Positions 8,675 to 17,196 of a DNA stretch of 64,000 nucleotides are shown here, in pieces (position 1 is the first letter of the stretch; every line of letters starts with the position of its first letter). The notes beneath the pieces are model-generated. The model made no database searches and was not told the DNA's origin. It saw only the letters and a list, made by a program, of their open reading frames with translations. The stretch is from CALBPI01 sp038524795 (GTDB taxonomy: Bacteria > Pseudomonadota > Gammaproteobacteria > Steroidobacterales > Woeseiaceae), in assembly GCA_038524795.1 (NCBI GenBank), contig JBCBIJ010000004.1:286107-350106 (forward strand), read 5' to 3'. Position numbers and translations under genes: made by a program.

Positions 8675-9394
8675 CTAGTCGAATGTCTCAGCGAGCAGGT
8701 TCACCATCGCCTGCCAGCTACGCCGATCGGCGTCCGCGTGGTAGACGGTGCCGGCTGCGGGGTTGTTGGCGCCAGGCGTGCTGAACGCATGCGCAGTCCC
8801 GCCGTAGGCGTGGAGCTGCCAGTCGGCACCTGCCTCGGTCATTTCCCTTGAGACCGCAAGAACGGCATCGGGTGTGGCCATGGGGTCATCCCAGCCGTGC
8901 AAGATGAGCACTTTGGCGTCGATCTTCGGTGAGGGCAGGTTCCCCGCAGGCATGAAGAGGCCGTGGAAGCTCACGGCAGCCTGCACGGGCAATGCCGCAC
9001 GGGCCATGTCGAGCGCGCAGAGCCCGCCGAAGCAGTATCCGATGACTGCCGTTCGTGTGGCGTCGACCTCGGGTTGCTCACACATCGCGGCGTGTGCCGC
9101 AGCAAGACGGGACTGGAGGAAGCCGCGGTCGTCAAGAAACGGCTGCATGAGTTTCGCGTTTTCCTCGGGCCCGGCGCCCAGAACACCCTTGCCGTAGAGG
9201 TCGACGGCGAACCCCGCGTAGCCCAGCTCCGCGAGCCGGCCCGCATTGCGCCCATCGTTCTCGCCACGGCCCGCCCAGTTGTGGCACACCATGATGCCCG
9301 GACACGGTCCGCCGCTGGCGTCGTCATAGGCGAACTCGGCAAGCAGCTCGGTGTCGTCGTGTTCGTAGCTTACAAATCGGGTCGAGATCGTCAT
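8675..9394 (-). CDS. Dienelactone hydrolase family protein
   Basis: 239 residues without a signal peptide. The Cys-type nucleophile elbow GYCFGG (Cys121), the Asp in HGWDDP (about 169-170) and the His in TAHAF (His202) make the Cys-Asp-His triad of dienelactone hydrolases. The family opens lactone rings in chloroaromatic degradation, but many members act on unknown esters. The gene is a single transcription unit converging on the TonB receptor gene and is not obviously part of the TetR-controlled set, having no TTCAAC box upstream. Confidence 0.87.
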   Translation of the reverse strand: MTISTRFVSYEHDDTELLAEFAYDDASGGPCPGIMVCHNWAGRGENDGRNAGRLAELGYAGFAVDLYGKGVLGAGPEENAKLMQPFLDDRGFLQSRLAAAHAAMCEQPEVDATRTAVIGYCFGGLCALDMARAALPVQAAVSFHGLFMPAGNLPSPKIDAKVLILHGWDDPMATPDAVLAVSREMTEAGADWQLHAYGGTAHAFSTPGANNPAAGTVYHADADRRSWQAMVNLLAETFD

Positions 9395-9473
9395 CGTGGT
9401 CGCTCCTGCTCAAACTCAGGCAGCGATGATCGCACAGTGCCCCAAGACTGGTTGGCGATGACGGACCAGAAAA

Positions 9474-9550
9474 TGGTCGGGGTGAGAGGATTTGAACCTC
9501 CGGCCCCTGCCTCCCGAAGACAGTGCTCTACCAGGCTGAGCTACACCCCG
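9474..9550 (-). tRNA. tRNA-Pro(CGG)
   Basis: On the minus strand, a 77-base cloverleaf starts with CGGGGTG and ends with CACCCCG, discriminator A and encoded CCA. The anticodon loop TTCGGGA sits between CTGTC and GGCAG, giving anticodon CGG (reads CCG proline codons). The T arm contains GTTCAAATC. Confidence 0.96.
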
Positions 9551-9589
9551 ATTTTTCATCAACCGCCGAGAGGGACACGGCGGCTGGCG

Positions 9590-10597
9590 TCAGAAGCGTC
9601 TGGTGACAGAAAACTCGGCCAGAGCAATGAGGGCGTCGCGGTGGACCGAGGGCGGCAAATTGCCGATGGCCACTGCGGCCGCATCGGCGGCCTCCTGAGC
9701 GCGGGCGCGAGTGTACTCAAGCGCACCCGTTGATTCAATCGCGGCGACGATTTCAGGAAGGCGATCGATGCCGCCAGACTCGATGGCGTCTCGAATCAGT
9801 TCACGCTCAGCTTCTGAGCCCTCGCGCATGGCGTGGATCAGCGGCAGCGTGGGTTTGCCTTCTGCCAGATCGTCGCCCAGGTTTTTGCCAAGCTCGTCGG
9901 CGCTGGCGCTGTAGTCGAGCGCGTCGTCAATAAGCTGGAAGGCCATCCCGAGCTCGCGGCCGTACTGGCCCAACGCGGCCAGCGTGTCTTCGCCGCGACC
10001 CGCGATGAGCCCCGCGATTTCGGCACCGGCTTCAAACAGCTTCGCCGTCTTGCGGTAGATGACCTGCCGATACGCGTCTTCGGTGGTGTCGGGCTCATGC
10101 ACGTTCATGAGCTGCATCACTTCCCCGGCCGCGATCGTGTTCGTGGCGTCGGCCAGAATGCGCATCACCCGCATGTCGTCGATCGACACCATCATCTGAA
10201 AGGCGCGCGAGTAGAGGAAGTCGCCCACGAGGACGCTGGCCTGATTGCCGAACACAGCATTGGCCGTGTCGCGGCCACGGCGTAGCTCGGAACCGTCGAC
10301 GACGTCGTCGTGCAAAAGCGTGGCCGTGTGGATGAACTCAATGATCGCGGCTGCCTGCAGCTGGCGGCTGTCTGATTCGGTGCTGTGGCCCAGCGCTCGA
10401 GCCACTAGCAGCACGATGAGCGGGCGCAAACGTTTGCCCCCGGCGGCCACAATGTAGCGGGATACGTCTGAAACCAGCGCGACGTCCGTTCGGAGGCTGG
10501 TTTCGATGAGTTGGTCTAGCTGGGTAAGCTCGCCGGCGACAAGTTCACGGACATCGTCCAGTGATCCCACCGGCACAGGCGTTGTGGCGGGCTGCAT
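9590..10597 (-). CDS. ispB: Octaprenyl-diphosphate-synthase-type polyprenyl synthetase
   Basis: 335 residues. It has the trans-prenyltransferase motifs GGKRLRP (53-59), first Asp-rich motif DDVVD (97-101) followed by RRG, and second motif QLIDDALD (about 221-228). The enzyme elongates farnesyl diphosphate with isopentenyl diphosphate to make the ubiquinone side chain. Divergent placement beside rplU-rpmA-obgE is the standard gammaproteobacterial arrangement and supports the ispB call. The residue before the first Asp-rich motif (LLH) fits long-chain enzymes, but exact chain length cannot be read. Start at 10597 by alignment with the family. Confidence 0.93.
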   Translation of the reverse strand: MQPATTPVPVGSLDDVRELVAGELTQLDQLIETSLRTDVALVSDVSRYIVAAGGKRLRPLIVLLVARALGHSTESDSRQLQAAAIIEFIHTATLLHDDVVDGSELRRGRDTANAVFGNQASVLVGDFLYSRAFQMMVSIDDMRVMRILADATNTIAAGEVMQLMNVHEPDTTEDAYRQVIYRKTAKLFEAGAEIAGLIAGRGEDTLAALGQYGRELGMAFQLIDDALDYSASADELGKNLGDDLAEGKPTLPLIHAMREGSEAERELIRDAIESGGIDRLPEIVAAIESTGALEYTRARAQEAADAAAVAIGNLPPSVHRDALIALAEFSVTRRF

Positions 10598-10676
10598 CCG
10601 TAAATAATGCCCGATTCGCGGGACTTTGGCGACATTCGACGGTTCGCGGACGCCCTAGAGATCCCCGGGATTCGTG

Positions 10677-10705
10677 TTGACCCAGGGGTGGGCGCGGCCT
10701 AGAAT
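10677..10705 (+). promoter_or_regulatory. Sigma-70 promoter for rplU-rpmA
   Basis: The -35 box TTGACC (10677-10682), a 17-base spacer and the -10 box TAGAAT (10700-10705) give a near-consensus promoter. Transcription from it would leave a leader of about 130 bases before rplU. Confidence 0.8.
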
Positions 10706-10843
10706 AGCGGGCTTTTCCGCAGTCGGTCGGCGCAGCGGTGCCCAGAATAGCAGGCATCGTTTCGAGACCTGCTGCGCTCGCTGTTTTCCCGGCCCTGTGG
10801 CACGGGGGGTTCCAAACGGGACCAAAAGCAAGGAATTCAGGAT

Positions 10844-11200
10844 ATGTACGCGGTTTTTCGTAGTGGCGGTAAGCAGTACCGCGCCAGCAAGGGCGACCGA
10901 CTGCGCGTCGAGAAGCTCCCGGCTGAAGACGGCGCCACGGTCGAGTTCGACCAGGTGCTGCTCGTCGGTGACGGCGCCAACGTTAAAGTCGGCTCGCCGC
11001 TCGTCAAGAGCGCCAAGGTCAAGGCCAAGGTTGTGCAGACGGCCAAAGGCAAGAAGATCTCGGTGATCAAGTTCAAGCGTCGCAAGAACTACTTGCGTAA
11101 CAAGGGTCACCGCCAGTGGTTCACGGAAGTGGAAGTCACGGGCATCACAGGTGCACCGCGCGCCAAGAAAGCAGCCGACACGAGCGGCGACGAAGAGTAA
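10844..11200 (+). CDS. rplU: 50S ribosomal protein L21
   Basis: 118 residues starting MYAVFRSGGKQYRASKGD, the signature N terminus of bL21, with the conserved KFKRRKNYLRNKGHRQ near residue 80. bL21 binds 23S rRNA in the large subunit. The protein is about 15 residues longer than the usual 103, with an Ala/Lys then acidic tail (ending SGDEE). rpmA follows 18 bases later in the same operon. A strong promoter and a roughly 130-base leader lie upstream; the leader may hold an L21-type autoregulatory structure, but no fold was established. Confidence 0.98.
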   Translation: MYAVFRSGGKQYRASKGDRLRVEKLPAEDGATVEFDQVLLVGDGANVKVGSPLVKSAKVKAKVVQTAKGKKISVIKFKRRKNYLRNKGHRQWFTEVEVTGITGAPRAKKAADTSGDEE

Positions 11201-11218
11201 TTAAAGAGGTATCAGGCA

Positions 11219-11476
11219 ATGGCACATAAGAAAGCCGGCGGCTCTACCAAGAACGGTCGCGATTCAGAAAGTAAACGACTTGGCGTTAAGCGCTACGGTG
11301 GTGAGTCCGTCATCGCGGGCAACATCCTCGTGCGTCAGCGTGGTTCGCACTTCCACCCCGGCGTCAACGTCGGCATGGGCCGCGACTACACGCTGTTTGC
11401 GAAAGCTGACGGCAAAGTCGAGTTCAACACGCGCGGTCCGCGGGGCCGCAAGCACGTCGACATCGTCACGGGCTAA
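11219..11476 (+). CDS. rpmA: 50S ribosomal protein L27
   Basis: 85 residues starting MAHKKAGGSTKNGRDSESK, the invariant bL27 N terminus that reaches the peptidyl-transferase centre. The short N-terminal form (no cleaved extension) is normal for gammaproteobacteria. RQRGSHFHPGVNVGMGRDYT is the conserved core. The ribosome-binding site is AAAGAGGTA just upstream. It is cotranscribed with rplU and followed by two hairpins that end the transcript. Confidence 0.98.
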   Translation: MAHKKAGGSTKNGRDSESKRLGVKRYGGESVIAGNILVRQRGSHFHPGVNVGMGRDYTLFAKADGKVEFNTRGPRGRKHVDIVTG

Positions 11477-11481
11477 GATCT

Positions 11482-11542
11482 GACCCGCGGCCCTCTCTGG
11501 GCCGCCTGGGTCGCATGAACCCCGCCCGGTGCGGGGTTTTTT
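11482..11542 (+). terminator. Tandem hairpins, the second a Rho-independent terminator
   Basis: The first hairpin, 11482-11512, pairs GACCC and GCGGCCC with GGGCCGC and GGGTC around a TCTCT loop. The second is a canonical terminator: AACCCCGC (11518-11525), loop CCGGT, GCGGGGTT (11531-11538), then TTTT. It separates rpmA from obgE by only 22 bases, so obgE must depend on read-through or its own start signal. Confidence 0.88.
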
Positions 11543-11564
11543 GTGCGCGGCTTATACTCCCACC

Positions 11565-12644
11565 ATGAAATTCGTCGATGAAGCCACGATGCGCGTCGCC
11601 GCCGGCAACGGAGGCAACGGCGCGCTCAGTTTCCGCCGCGAGAAGTACATTCCCCGTGGCGGTCCCGACGGCGGCGACGGCGGCCGCGGTGGCGATGTCG
11701 TGCTTGTGGCTGACAAGTCCATGAACACGCTCGTCGATTTTGCGATACGCCGTAAGTACCGCGCAGCCAACGGTCAGCCCGGTGCGGGCAAGAACATGAC
11801 GGGTGCTTCGGGCGACACGCTGGAGATCCGCGTGCCTGTCGGGACTGTGGTGACCGACATCGATACACGCGAGCGTATTGGTGATCTGACGGCCGATACG
11901 CAAACGCTGCGGGTTGCCGCGGGCGGGCAGGGTGGTCTGGGCAACGCCCGCTTCAAATCGAGTGTGAACCGGGCACCGCGCAAGACCGTGCCGGGCACGG
12001 GGGGCGAGGCGCGCCACTTGCATCTCGAGCTCAAGCTGCTGGCCGACGTCGGGCTGCTCGGGATGCCCAATGCGGGCAAGTCGACGCTGATCCGCGCGAT
12101 GAGTGCTGCACGACCCAAGGTCGCTGATTACCCGTTTACGACGCTGTACCCGAACCTGGGCGTCGTGTCGCTGGGTCTCGGCAAGAGCTTTGTCATGGCC
12201 GATATTCCGGGCCTGATCCCGGGCGCGGCCAGTGGTGCTGGTCTGGGCATTCAATTCCTGCGACACGTGCAGCGCACCCGGCTGCTGCTGCATGTCGTTG
12301 ATATCGCGCCGCCTGAGGGCAGCGCGGCGCCGGCCGAGGCTGTGACCGATATTGCCAACGAGCTCGCTGAGTTTGATGCCGAGCTTGCGCAACGCCCGCG
12401 TTGGCTTGTGATCAACAAGAGCGATCTGCTGCCTGCAGAAGACCTGGATACCGCCAAAGCGGCCTTGCTCGAAGCGCTGGCGTGGGACGGGCCTGTTTAC
12501 GAAGTCAGTGCCGCAACCGGCGCGGGTACCGACGTGCTGGCTGGCGACATCATGGCCTGGCTTGACGAGCAGGCGGCCGATCGCGAGTCGGCGGAACGCG
12601 AAGCAGCGCGGGCCCGGGCAGCCGAGGCCGATCCAGAAGCTTGA
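11565..12644 (+). CDS. obgE: Obg-family GTPase involved in ribosome assembly
   Basis: 359 residues. The glycine-rich Obg fold (MKFVDEATMRVAAGNGGNGALSF, then GGPDGGDGGRGGDV) is followed by the G domain with GMPNAGKST (P-loop), DIPGLIPGA (G3) and NKSD (G4). It binds the 50S subunit and links GTP/ppGpp levels to ribosome maturation. ATG 11565 was chosen by family alignment. There is no purine-rich ribosome-binding site; instead a TATACT (11553-11558) lies six bases before the ATG, as in a leaderless transcript. A terminator sits just upstream. Confidence 0.97.
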   Translation: MKFVDEATMRVAAGNGGNGALSFRREKYIPRGGPDGGDGGRGGDVVLVADKSMNTLVDFAIRRKYRAANGQPGAGKNMTGASGDTLEIRVPVGTVVTDIDTRERIGDLTADTQTLRVAAGGQGGLGNARFKSSVNRAPRKTVPGTGGEARHLHLELKLLADVGLLGMPNAGKSTLIRAMSAARPKVADYPFTTLYPNLGVVSLGLGKSFVMADIPGLIPGAASGAGLGIQFLRHVQRTRLLLHVVDIAPPEGSAAPAEAVTDIANELAEFDAELAQRPRWLVINKSDLLPAEDLDTAKAALLEALAWDGPVYEVSAATGAGTDVLAGDIMAWLDEQAADRESAEREAARARAAEADPEA

Positions 12645-12663
12645 CGCGCCGTGCGCCAGCCAC

Positions 12664-12693
12664 AAAAAAGCCGGCTCGAAGCCGGCTTCTTTC
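12664..12693. terminator. Bidirectional terminator between obgE and rpsT
   Basis: AGCCGGC (12669-12675), loop TCGAA and GCCGGCT (12681-12687) form a perfect stem. An A-run on the left (12664-12669) and TCTTT on the right let it serve both convergent genes. Confidence 0.88.
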
Positions 12694-12741
12694 GTTGGGG
12701 CTAGGCCCTGGGCGGTAACGCCAGCGCGTTACCCAAGACGA

Positions 12742-13002
12742 TTACATCGCGCGAATCATCTTGTTCAGGCGGCTCTTATGACGAGCAGCCTTGTTCTTGT
12801 GGACGAGGCCTTTGCCCGCCATGGTGTCGATGACAGGTACGGCGGCGACGTAGCTCGCCTGTGCCGCTTCTTTATCGCCCTTCTCGACGTTGGCGATGAC
12901 CGCCTTGATGTAGGTGCGCATGCGCGAGCGCTGTGCCTGGTTGGCGAGTCGGCGCTTTTCCGACGTGCGCGCGCGTTTTTGAGCAGACTTGATGTTTGCC
13001 AC
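12742..13002 (-). CDS. rpsT: 30S ribosomal protein S20
   Basis: 86 residues, MANIKSAQKRARTSEKRR at the N terminus and NKAARHKSRLNKMIRAM at the C terminus, both diagnostic of bS20. It binds 16S rRNA helices in the small subunit. Divergent orientation beside murJ-ribF is standard in gammaproteobacteria. A near-consensus promoter lies 62-90 bases upstream (see 13064-13092). The length is normal for the family. Confidence 0.98.
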   Translation of the reverse strand: MANIKSAQKRARTSEKRRLANQAQRSRMRTYIKAVIANVEKGDKEAAQASYVAAVPVIDTMAGKGLVHKNKAARHKSRLNKMIRAM

Positions 13003-13063
13003 GGGTTGTCTCCGGAAACTGGGGGCCGGCCAGGCAGGGTGCCGGCAGCCTGATTAGCCGGCT

Positions 13064-13092
13064 ATTATCGTCGGGGCCCCAGCCCAAGTCAA
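13064..13092 (-). promoter_or_regulatory. Sigma-70 promoter for rpsT
   Basis: On the minus strand, -35 TTGACT (13087-13092), a 17-base spacer and -10 GATAAT (13064-13069). This is close to consensus and correctly placed for rpsT. Confidence 0.82.
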
Positions 13093-13201
13093 CGCCTCAC
13101 GCATCCGGTACACTTCGCCCAGCCGCGCGCGCGGCGGACGTGCCCGGCACCGGACCGAAGCCATTTCCACGACATCCAAAAACAACGAGAACGCCCGGAC
13201 C

Positions 13202-14800
13202 GTGGTGACGGGACGCGGCCTGCTGCGCTCAACGGGCGTCATCGGGGCCATGACCCTGCTGTCGCGGATTCTGGGGCTTGTTCGTGACGTGGTGTTTGCG
13301 CGCCTATTTGGTGCCGGCTACGCCATGGATGCGTTCGTTTACGCCAATCGTATCCCCAACATGTTCCGACGCTTCTTCGCGGAAGGCGCCTTCTCGCAGG
13401 CCTTCGTACCCGTGTTAAATGAGGTTCGTGAGCACGGCGACGCGCAGGCGGTGCGGCAGCTCACAGACGCCGTCGCGGGAACGCTAGGTGTCGTGCTGTT
13501 TGTCATCACTCTGATCGGGGTTGTGGCAGCACCTTTGTTCGTCTTGGCCATTGCTCCTGGCCTGCTCGCGGACGACGCGGCATTCGACCTCACCGTGCTG
13601 ATGTTGCGATTCACATTCCCCTACCTCCTGTTCATCTCTTTGACGGCGATGGCTGCGGGCTTGCTCAACACTTACGGACGCTTTGCCGTACCGGCATTCA
13701 CCCCCGTGCTGCTCAACGTGTCGCTGATCGGCTTTGCCGTGTTCGTATCGCCAAAACTAGAGCAGCCCACTTTGGCGCTGGCATTCGGTGTGTTTGTGGC
13801 TGGTGTGGTTCAGCTTGCGTTCCAGCTGCCGTTCCTCAAAGCCATCGGTCACCTGCCAAGACCCCGCTGGGCCTGGCGCGACAGCGGCGTGCGCAAGATT
13901 GGCAGGCTAATGGTGCCCGCCATCTTTGGTTCGTCGGTGGTGCAGATCAACTTGCTGATCGACAACATCCTCGCGTCGCTATTGGGCGAGGCTCGTGTCA
14001 CGTGGCTGTACTTCTCGGACCGACTGATGGAGTTTCCGCTGGGTGTCTTTGGCATAGCGCTCGCGACGGCCATCCTGCCGAGCTTGTCGCGCAACTTCGC
14101 GAACGAAGATCGTGACAGTTTCACGGCTACGCTGGATTGGTCGTTGCGCCTCGTCGTGCTTGTGGCGCTGCCCGCCACACTGGGATTGGCGCTGTTGGCG
14201 GGGCCACTCGTGACGACCATCTTCTACGGCGGCGTATTCGATGCCTTCGATGTAGAGATGGCGCGCGCGAGCCTTTGGGCCTTCTCGGGCGGCCTGCTGG
14301 CCTTCATCGCCATCAAGGTGTTATCGCCCGGGTACTTCGCACGCCAGGACACGAAAACGCCCGTGAAGGTCGGGCTCGTGGCGCTGGGCGTGAACCTCGT
14401 GTGCAACCTCGGGTTTGTGTACGTCCTCATGCAGCTTGAGGTCGAGGCCACGCATGCGGGTCTGGCGCTCGCAACGACCGTCGCGGCGTTCGTGAACGCA
14501 GCATTGCTCTATCTTGGCTTGCGTCGCAGCGGCCAGCTCGCAAGCCTGCCCGGTTGGCTGAGCTTCATTTTCCGAGTCGCTGTTGCCGGCGCGCTCATGG
14601 CCGCGTTCCTTCTCTGGCTGTCGCCGCCATTAGACTGGTGGCTTGAGGCGCAGGTGCTCGATCGCGTGCTACGCCTGCTGCTACTCATCGCCGGCGGTGC
14701 CGCGTTGTATTTCGCAGCGCTGTTCGCGAGCGGCCTGCGACCCGCGCACCTGAAGCTCGATGCGGCCACGGCGCGGATCGTGAACGGGGCGGGGCGCTAG
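13202..14800 (+). CDS. murJ: Lipid II flippase MurJ
   Basis: 532 residues, a polytopic membrane protein of the MOP superfamily. The N terminus GLLRSTGVIGAMTLLSRILG, with RDVVFARLFGAG and NRIPNMFRRFFAEGAFSQAF following, is the MurJ signature, including conserved Arg residues of the central cavity. It moves lipid-linked peptidoglycan precursor across the inner membrane. The start is one of two adjacent GTG codons (13202 or 13205); no ATG lies in a sensible position. ribF begins one base after the stop, so the two are cotranscribed. Confidence 0.96.
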   Translation: MVTGRGLLRSTGVIGAMTLLSRILGLVRDVVFARLFGAGYAMDAFVYANRIPNMFRRFFAEGAFSQAFVPVLNEVREHGDAQAVRQLTDAVAGTLGVVLFVITLIGVVAAPLFVLAIAPGLLADDAAFDLTVLMLRFTFPYLLFISLTAMAAGLLNTYGRFAVPAFTPVLLNVSLIGFAVFVSPKLEQPTLALAFGVFVAGVVQLAFQLPFLKAIGHLPRPRWAWRDSGVRKIGRLMVPAIFGSSVVQINLLIDNILASLLGEARVTWLYFSDRLMEFPLGVFGIALATAILPSLSRNFANEDRDSFTATLDWSLRLVVLVALPATLGLALLAGPLVTTIFYGGVFDAFDVEMARASLWAFSGGLLAFIAIKVLSPGYFARQDTKTPVKVGLVALGVNLVCNLGFVYVLMQLEVEATHAGLALATTVAAFVNAALLYLGLRRSGQLASLPGWLSFIFRVAVAGALMAAFLLWLSPPLDWWLEAQVLDRVLRLLLLIAGGAALYFAALFASGLRPAHLKLDAATARIVNGAGR

Positions 14801-14801
14801 C

Positions 14802-15746
14802 ATGTTCTTTGCACGCACAGCGCGCGCCATGCGGGCGTATCTGGGGGCGTCGGGTGCTGCCGTGACCATCGGTGGTTTTGACGGCATTCACATCGGGCAT
14901 CAGGCACTCATCGCGCGTGTGCGCGAGGCCGCGGATCAGCTCGGCGTGCCGGCAGTGGTGATGAGTTTCGAGCCGCTGCCCAAAGAGTACTTCGCAAGGG
15001 ACGTGGCGCCCGCGCGTTTGACGCGCTTCCGCGAACGTTTTGTGGTGCTCGACGAACTTGGCATTGATGCGTTCTTCTGCCCCCGTTTCGACGCGAAGCT
15101 GGCCGCGATTCCCGTGCAGCGCTTCATCGATGACTTGTTGATTGACGCACTGGGTCTGCGTCACCTGGTCATTGGCGACGACTTCCGTTTCGGCCACCGC
15201 GCCGCGGGCGGTGTAGACGACCTGCGTCGCGCCGGGCCGGAGCACGGCTTCGAGCTCGAGCAGGTGGGGAGTGTCTTTCTCGGTGACGTTCGTGTCAGCA
15301 GCACGCGTGTGCGTGAGGCGCTGGCCCGGGGCGACATGAATTGGGTTCGGCGTGCGCTCGACCGACCCTATTGCTTGACGGGCAAAGTCATCGAGGGTGA
15401 GCAGCTTGGCCGCACGCTGGGTTATCCCACGGCCAACCTGCGCTTGCATCGACGGACGAGCCCCGTGTCGGGCATCTTTGCCGTGCGGGTAGCAGGTGTC
15501 GGTGAGGGCTGGCGTGACGGTGTCGCAAGCATCGGCACGCGACCGACGGTTGATGGCGTCGGCGTCCTGCTTGAAGTCCATGTGTTCGATTTCGCAGGCG
15601 ACCTGTACGGTCGCCGCCTCAAAGTGGAGCTTGTCGAGAAGCTCCGCGACGAAGAGCGCTTCGACAACCTCGACGCGCTGGTTGAGCAAATGAACGCCGA
15701 CGCGGCGGCCGCACGCGTGGCGCTTGCTGCTAACATGGCACCATGA
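14802..15746 (+). CDS. ribF: Bifunctional riboflavin kinase / FAD synthetase
   Basis: 314 residues. The N-terminal adenylyltransferase domain has TIGGFDGIHIGHQALI and, near residue 165, VSSTRVREAL. The C-terminal flavokinase domain has GRTLGYPTANL and GRRLKVELVEKLRDEERF. It converts riboflavin to FMN and then FAD. In most gammaproteobacteria the next gene is ileS; here the ribF stop overlaps the lspA start as ATGA, so ileS must lie elsewhere. Confidence 0.96.
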   Translation: MFFARTARAMRAYLGASGAAVTIGGFDGIHIGHQALIARVREAADQLGVPAVVMSFEPLPKEYFARDVAPARLTRFRERFVVLDELGIDAFFCPRFDAKLAAIPVQRFIDDLLIDALGLRHLVIGDDFRFGHRAAGGVDDLRRAGPEHGFELEQVGSVFLGDVRVSSTRVREALARGDMNWVRRALDRPYCLTGKVIEGEQLGRTLGYPTANLRLHRRTSPVSGIFAVRVAGVGEGWRDGVASIGTRPTVDGVGVLLEVHVFDFAGDLYGRRLKVELVEKLRDEERFDNLDALVEQMNADAAAARVALAANMAP

Positions 15747-16285
15747 CCGAGAGCGATGTGGAACCCGGGCGCGCAGGCGCCAGCGCCTGGCTGTGGTTGT
15801 CGGCGCTGGTCATTGCATTGGACCAGCTCACGAAGTGGCTCATCGTGCAGCGCTTCGAGCTCTATGACCGCATCGAGGTCAACGCGCTGCTCAATATTAC
15901 GCGGCACCACAACACGGGTGCCGCTTTCAGCTTTCTTGCGGACGCAGGTGGCTGGCAGCGCTGGCTGTTCGTCGCGCTCGCCTGTGTCATCAGCGTCGTC
16001 ATCATGGTCTGGCTCCGGCGCCTGCCGCCGCGTGGACAAGGTTGGCTCGCCTTCGCATTGGCGCTGGTTCTGGGCGGCGCATTGGGGAATGTCATCGACC
16101 GCGTGCACCTGCATTACGTGGTCGACTTCATCCAGGTGCACTGGGGTGATTCCTACTTCCCGACCTTCAACGTGGCCGACATGGCCATCTCCGTCGGTGC
16201 CGTCCTGCTCGTGCTGGACAGTTTCTTTGGCTCCGGTCGCAGCGACACCGCCAAAACAGAGCCCGAGCCCGCCGAAGACACCTGA
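15743..16285 (+). CDS. lspA: Lipoprotein signal peptidase (signal peptidase II)
   Basis: 180 residues with four membrane segments. The two catalytic Asp residues lie in GGALGNVIDRV and FPTFNVADMAIS, and the conserved NTGAAFSFL lies in the first periplasmic loop. It removes the signal peptide from diacylated prolipoproteins at the inner membrane. The start overlaps ribF by four bases. fkpB and ispH, the usual next genes, are missing: the stop codon (ending 16285) abuts the stop of the convergent pilin gene with no spacer. The Asp/Glu/Pro-rich tail after the last helix is ordinary. Confidence 0.96.
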   Translation: MTESDVEPGRAGASAWLWLSALVIALDQLTKWLIVQRFELYDRIEVNALLNITRHHNTGAAFSFLADAGGWQRWLFVALACVISVVIMVWLRRLPPRGQGWLAFALALVLGGALGNVIDRVHLHYVVDFIQVHWGDSYFPTFNVADMAISVGAVLLVLDSFFGSGRSDTAKTEPEPAEDT

Positions 16286-16693
16286 CTACCGCCACCAGCA
16301 CTCCGATACCGCCGCCGGTCCCGATGAGCGCCGCTGTGACTCATCGAGTGTGTACCAGGCACAACGGTTAGCCTCGCGGTCGCTGGCGATACGCGTGGCG
16401 CGCAGCGTGAAGCCTGTAGCCGTCGTAGCACTGACCGAGAGTCGATAGTGGCCGCCGGGCGTCGCCGCAGTCGCCGTGTCGAAACCCAGGCCCCGCAGGT
16501 CGGTCGCGTACTGCCCGTGACGTACGAAGTAGGCCTGCTGGTCGTTGCCCAGCCGGATGAGCCAGGCACGTGCGTCGCTCCGTTGCGAGCGGTCGCGCTG
16601 CGCTTGCCAGCCCGGCACGGCCACGGCGGCCAGCAAACCGATGATGCCGACGACGAGCAGCAGCTCGATGAGCGTGAAGCCGTGGCGCTTCAT
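16286..16693 (-). CDS. Type IV pilin-like protein (PilE-type minor pilin)
   Basis: 135 residues with the class III signal MKRHG|FTLIELLLVVGIIG: cleavage after Gly, N-methylated Phe, and Glu at +5. The C terminus has two Cys (NRCAW and SECWW) that could form the D-region disulfide. ATG 16693 was chosen because it gives a 5-residue leader and overlaps the pilX-like stop as ATGA. It is last in the minor-pilin operon, in the position of pilE after pilX/pilY1 in Pseudomonas. Minor pilins prime pilus assembly. It could be named comP or pilE in other schemes; no symbol is given. Confidence 0.85.
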   Translation of the reverse strand: MKRHGFTLIELLLVVGIIGLLAAVAVPGWQAQRDRSQRSDARAWLIRLGNDQQAYFVRHGQYATDLRGLGFDTATAATPGGHYRLSVSATTATGFTLRATRIASDREANRCAWYTLDESQRRSSGPAAVSECWWR

Positions 16694-17196
16694 GGCGGCA
16701 ATGCCCGCCATGGACCCACAATGACCGCGCCGCCGAAAGGCGCGGTGCCAGCCGTTGCCGCCGTGGTCAACGCCGCCGTTGCCGCGATGTCGTGCGGTGC
16801 AATCACGGCAACATCGCGCTCAATCGTGTGTTGGACACCGCGGCGTGTGGCGCTCGCGCGCAACCGGAAGTGATGGGCCACGAGGCGCGCGTCGCGTGTC
16901 GGCAGCCAGGCGGGGTGGGGAATTGCCGCCGTCGCGCCCAGGTATGCGATCGTGGTGGTGACCTCGGCGCCCGGTATCGGGCGTGTCACCTGAGCGCTGG
17001 TTTCACGTCGGAAGACGGACGCCTGTTGGGCGTTCGCCAGCGCGTCTTCGGCAAGCTGGAACGTGCGGTCGTGGTCGCGTGCGAGGTCAGCCAGGATGAG
17101 CGCGCTGGTGGCCTGCCGCCCGATGCCCGTCAGGAACACCGTCAGTAACACCACAAGGAAGAGCCCTGTTGCCAGCACCATGCCGCGTTGACGCAC
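16690..17196 (-). CDS. pilX: PilX-like minor pilin
   Basis: 168 residues. The N terminus RQRGMVLATGLFLVVLLTVF is a PilX-type leader and hydrophobic helix, with cleavage expected after Gly5. It lacks Glu at +5, as PilX-type pilins commonly do. Start is GTG at 17196, sharing one base with the pilW stop (TAGTG). By position and N-terminal type it matches PilX of the FimU-PilV-PilW-PilX tip complex. In Pseudomonas pilY1 follows pilX; here the pilin at 16286-16693 follows directly. The tail is Ala/Thr-rich. Confidence 0.75.
   Translation of the reverse strand: MRQRGMVLATGLFLVVLLTVFLTGIGRQATSALILADLARDHDRTFQLAEDALANAQQASVFRRETSAQVTRPIPGAEVTTTIAYLGATAAIPHPAWLPTRDARLVAHHFRLRASATRRGVQHTIERDVAVIAPHDIAATAALTTAATAGTAPFGGAVIVGPWRALPP

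Noticed and set aside
11466..12665. 399-residue minus-strand frame opposite obgE
   Set aside because: Spans the terminator and obgE exactly out of frame; no family features.
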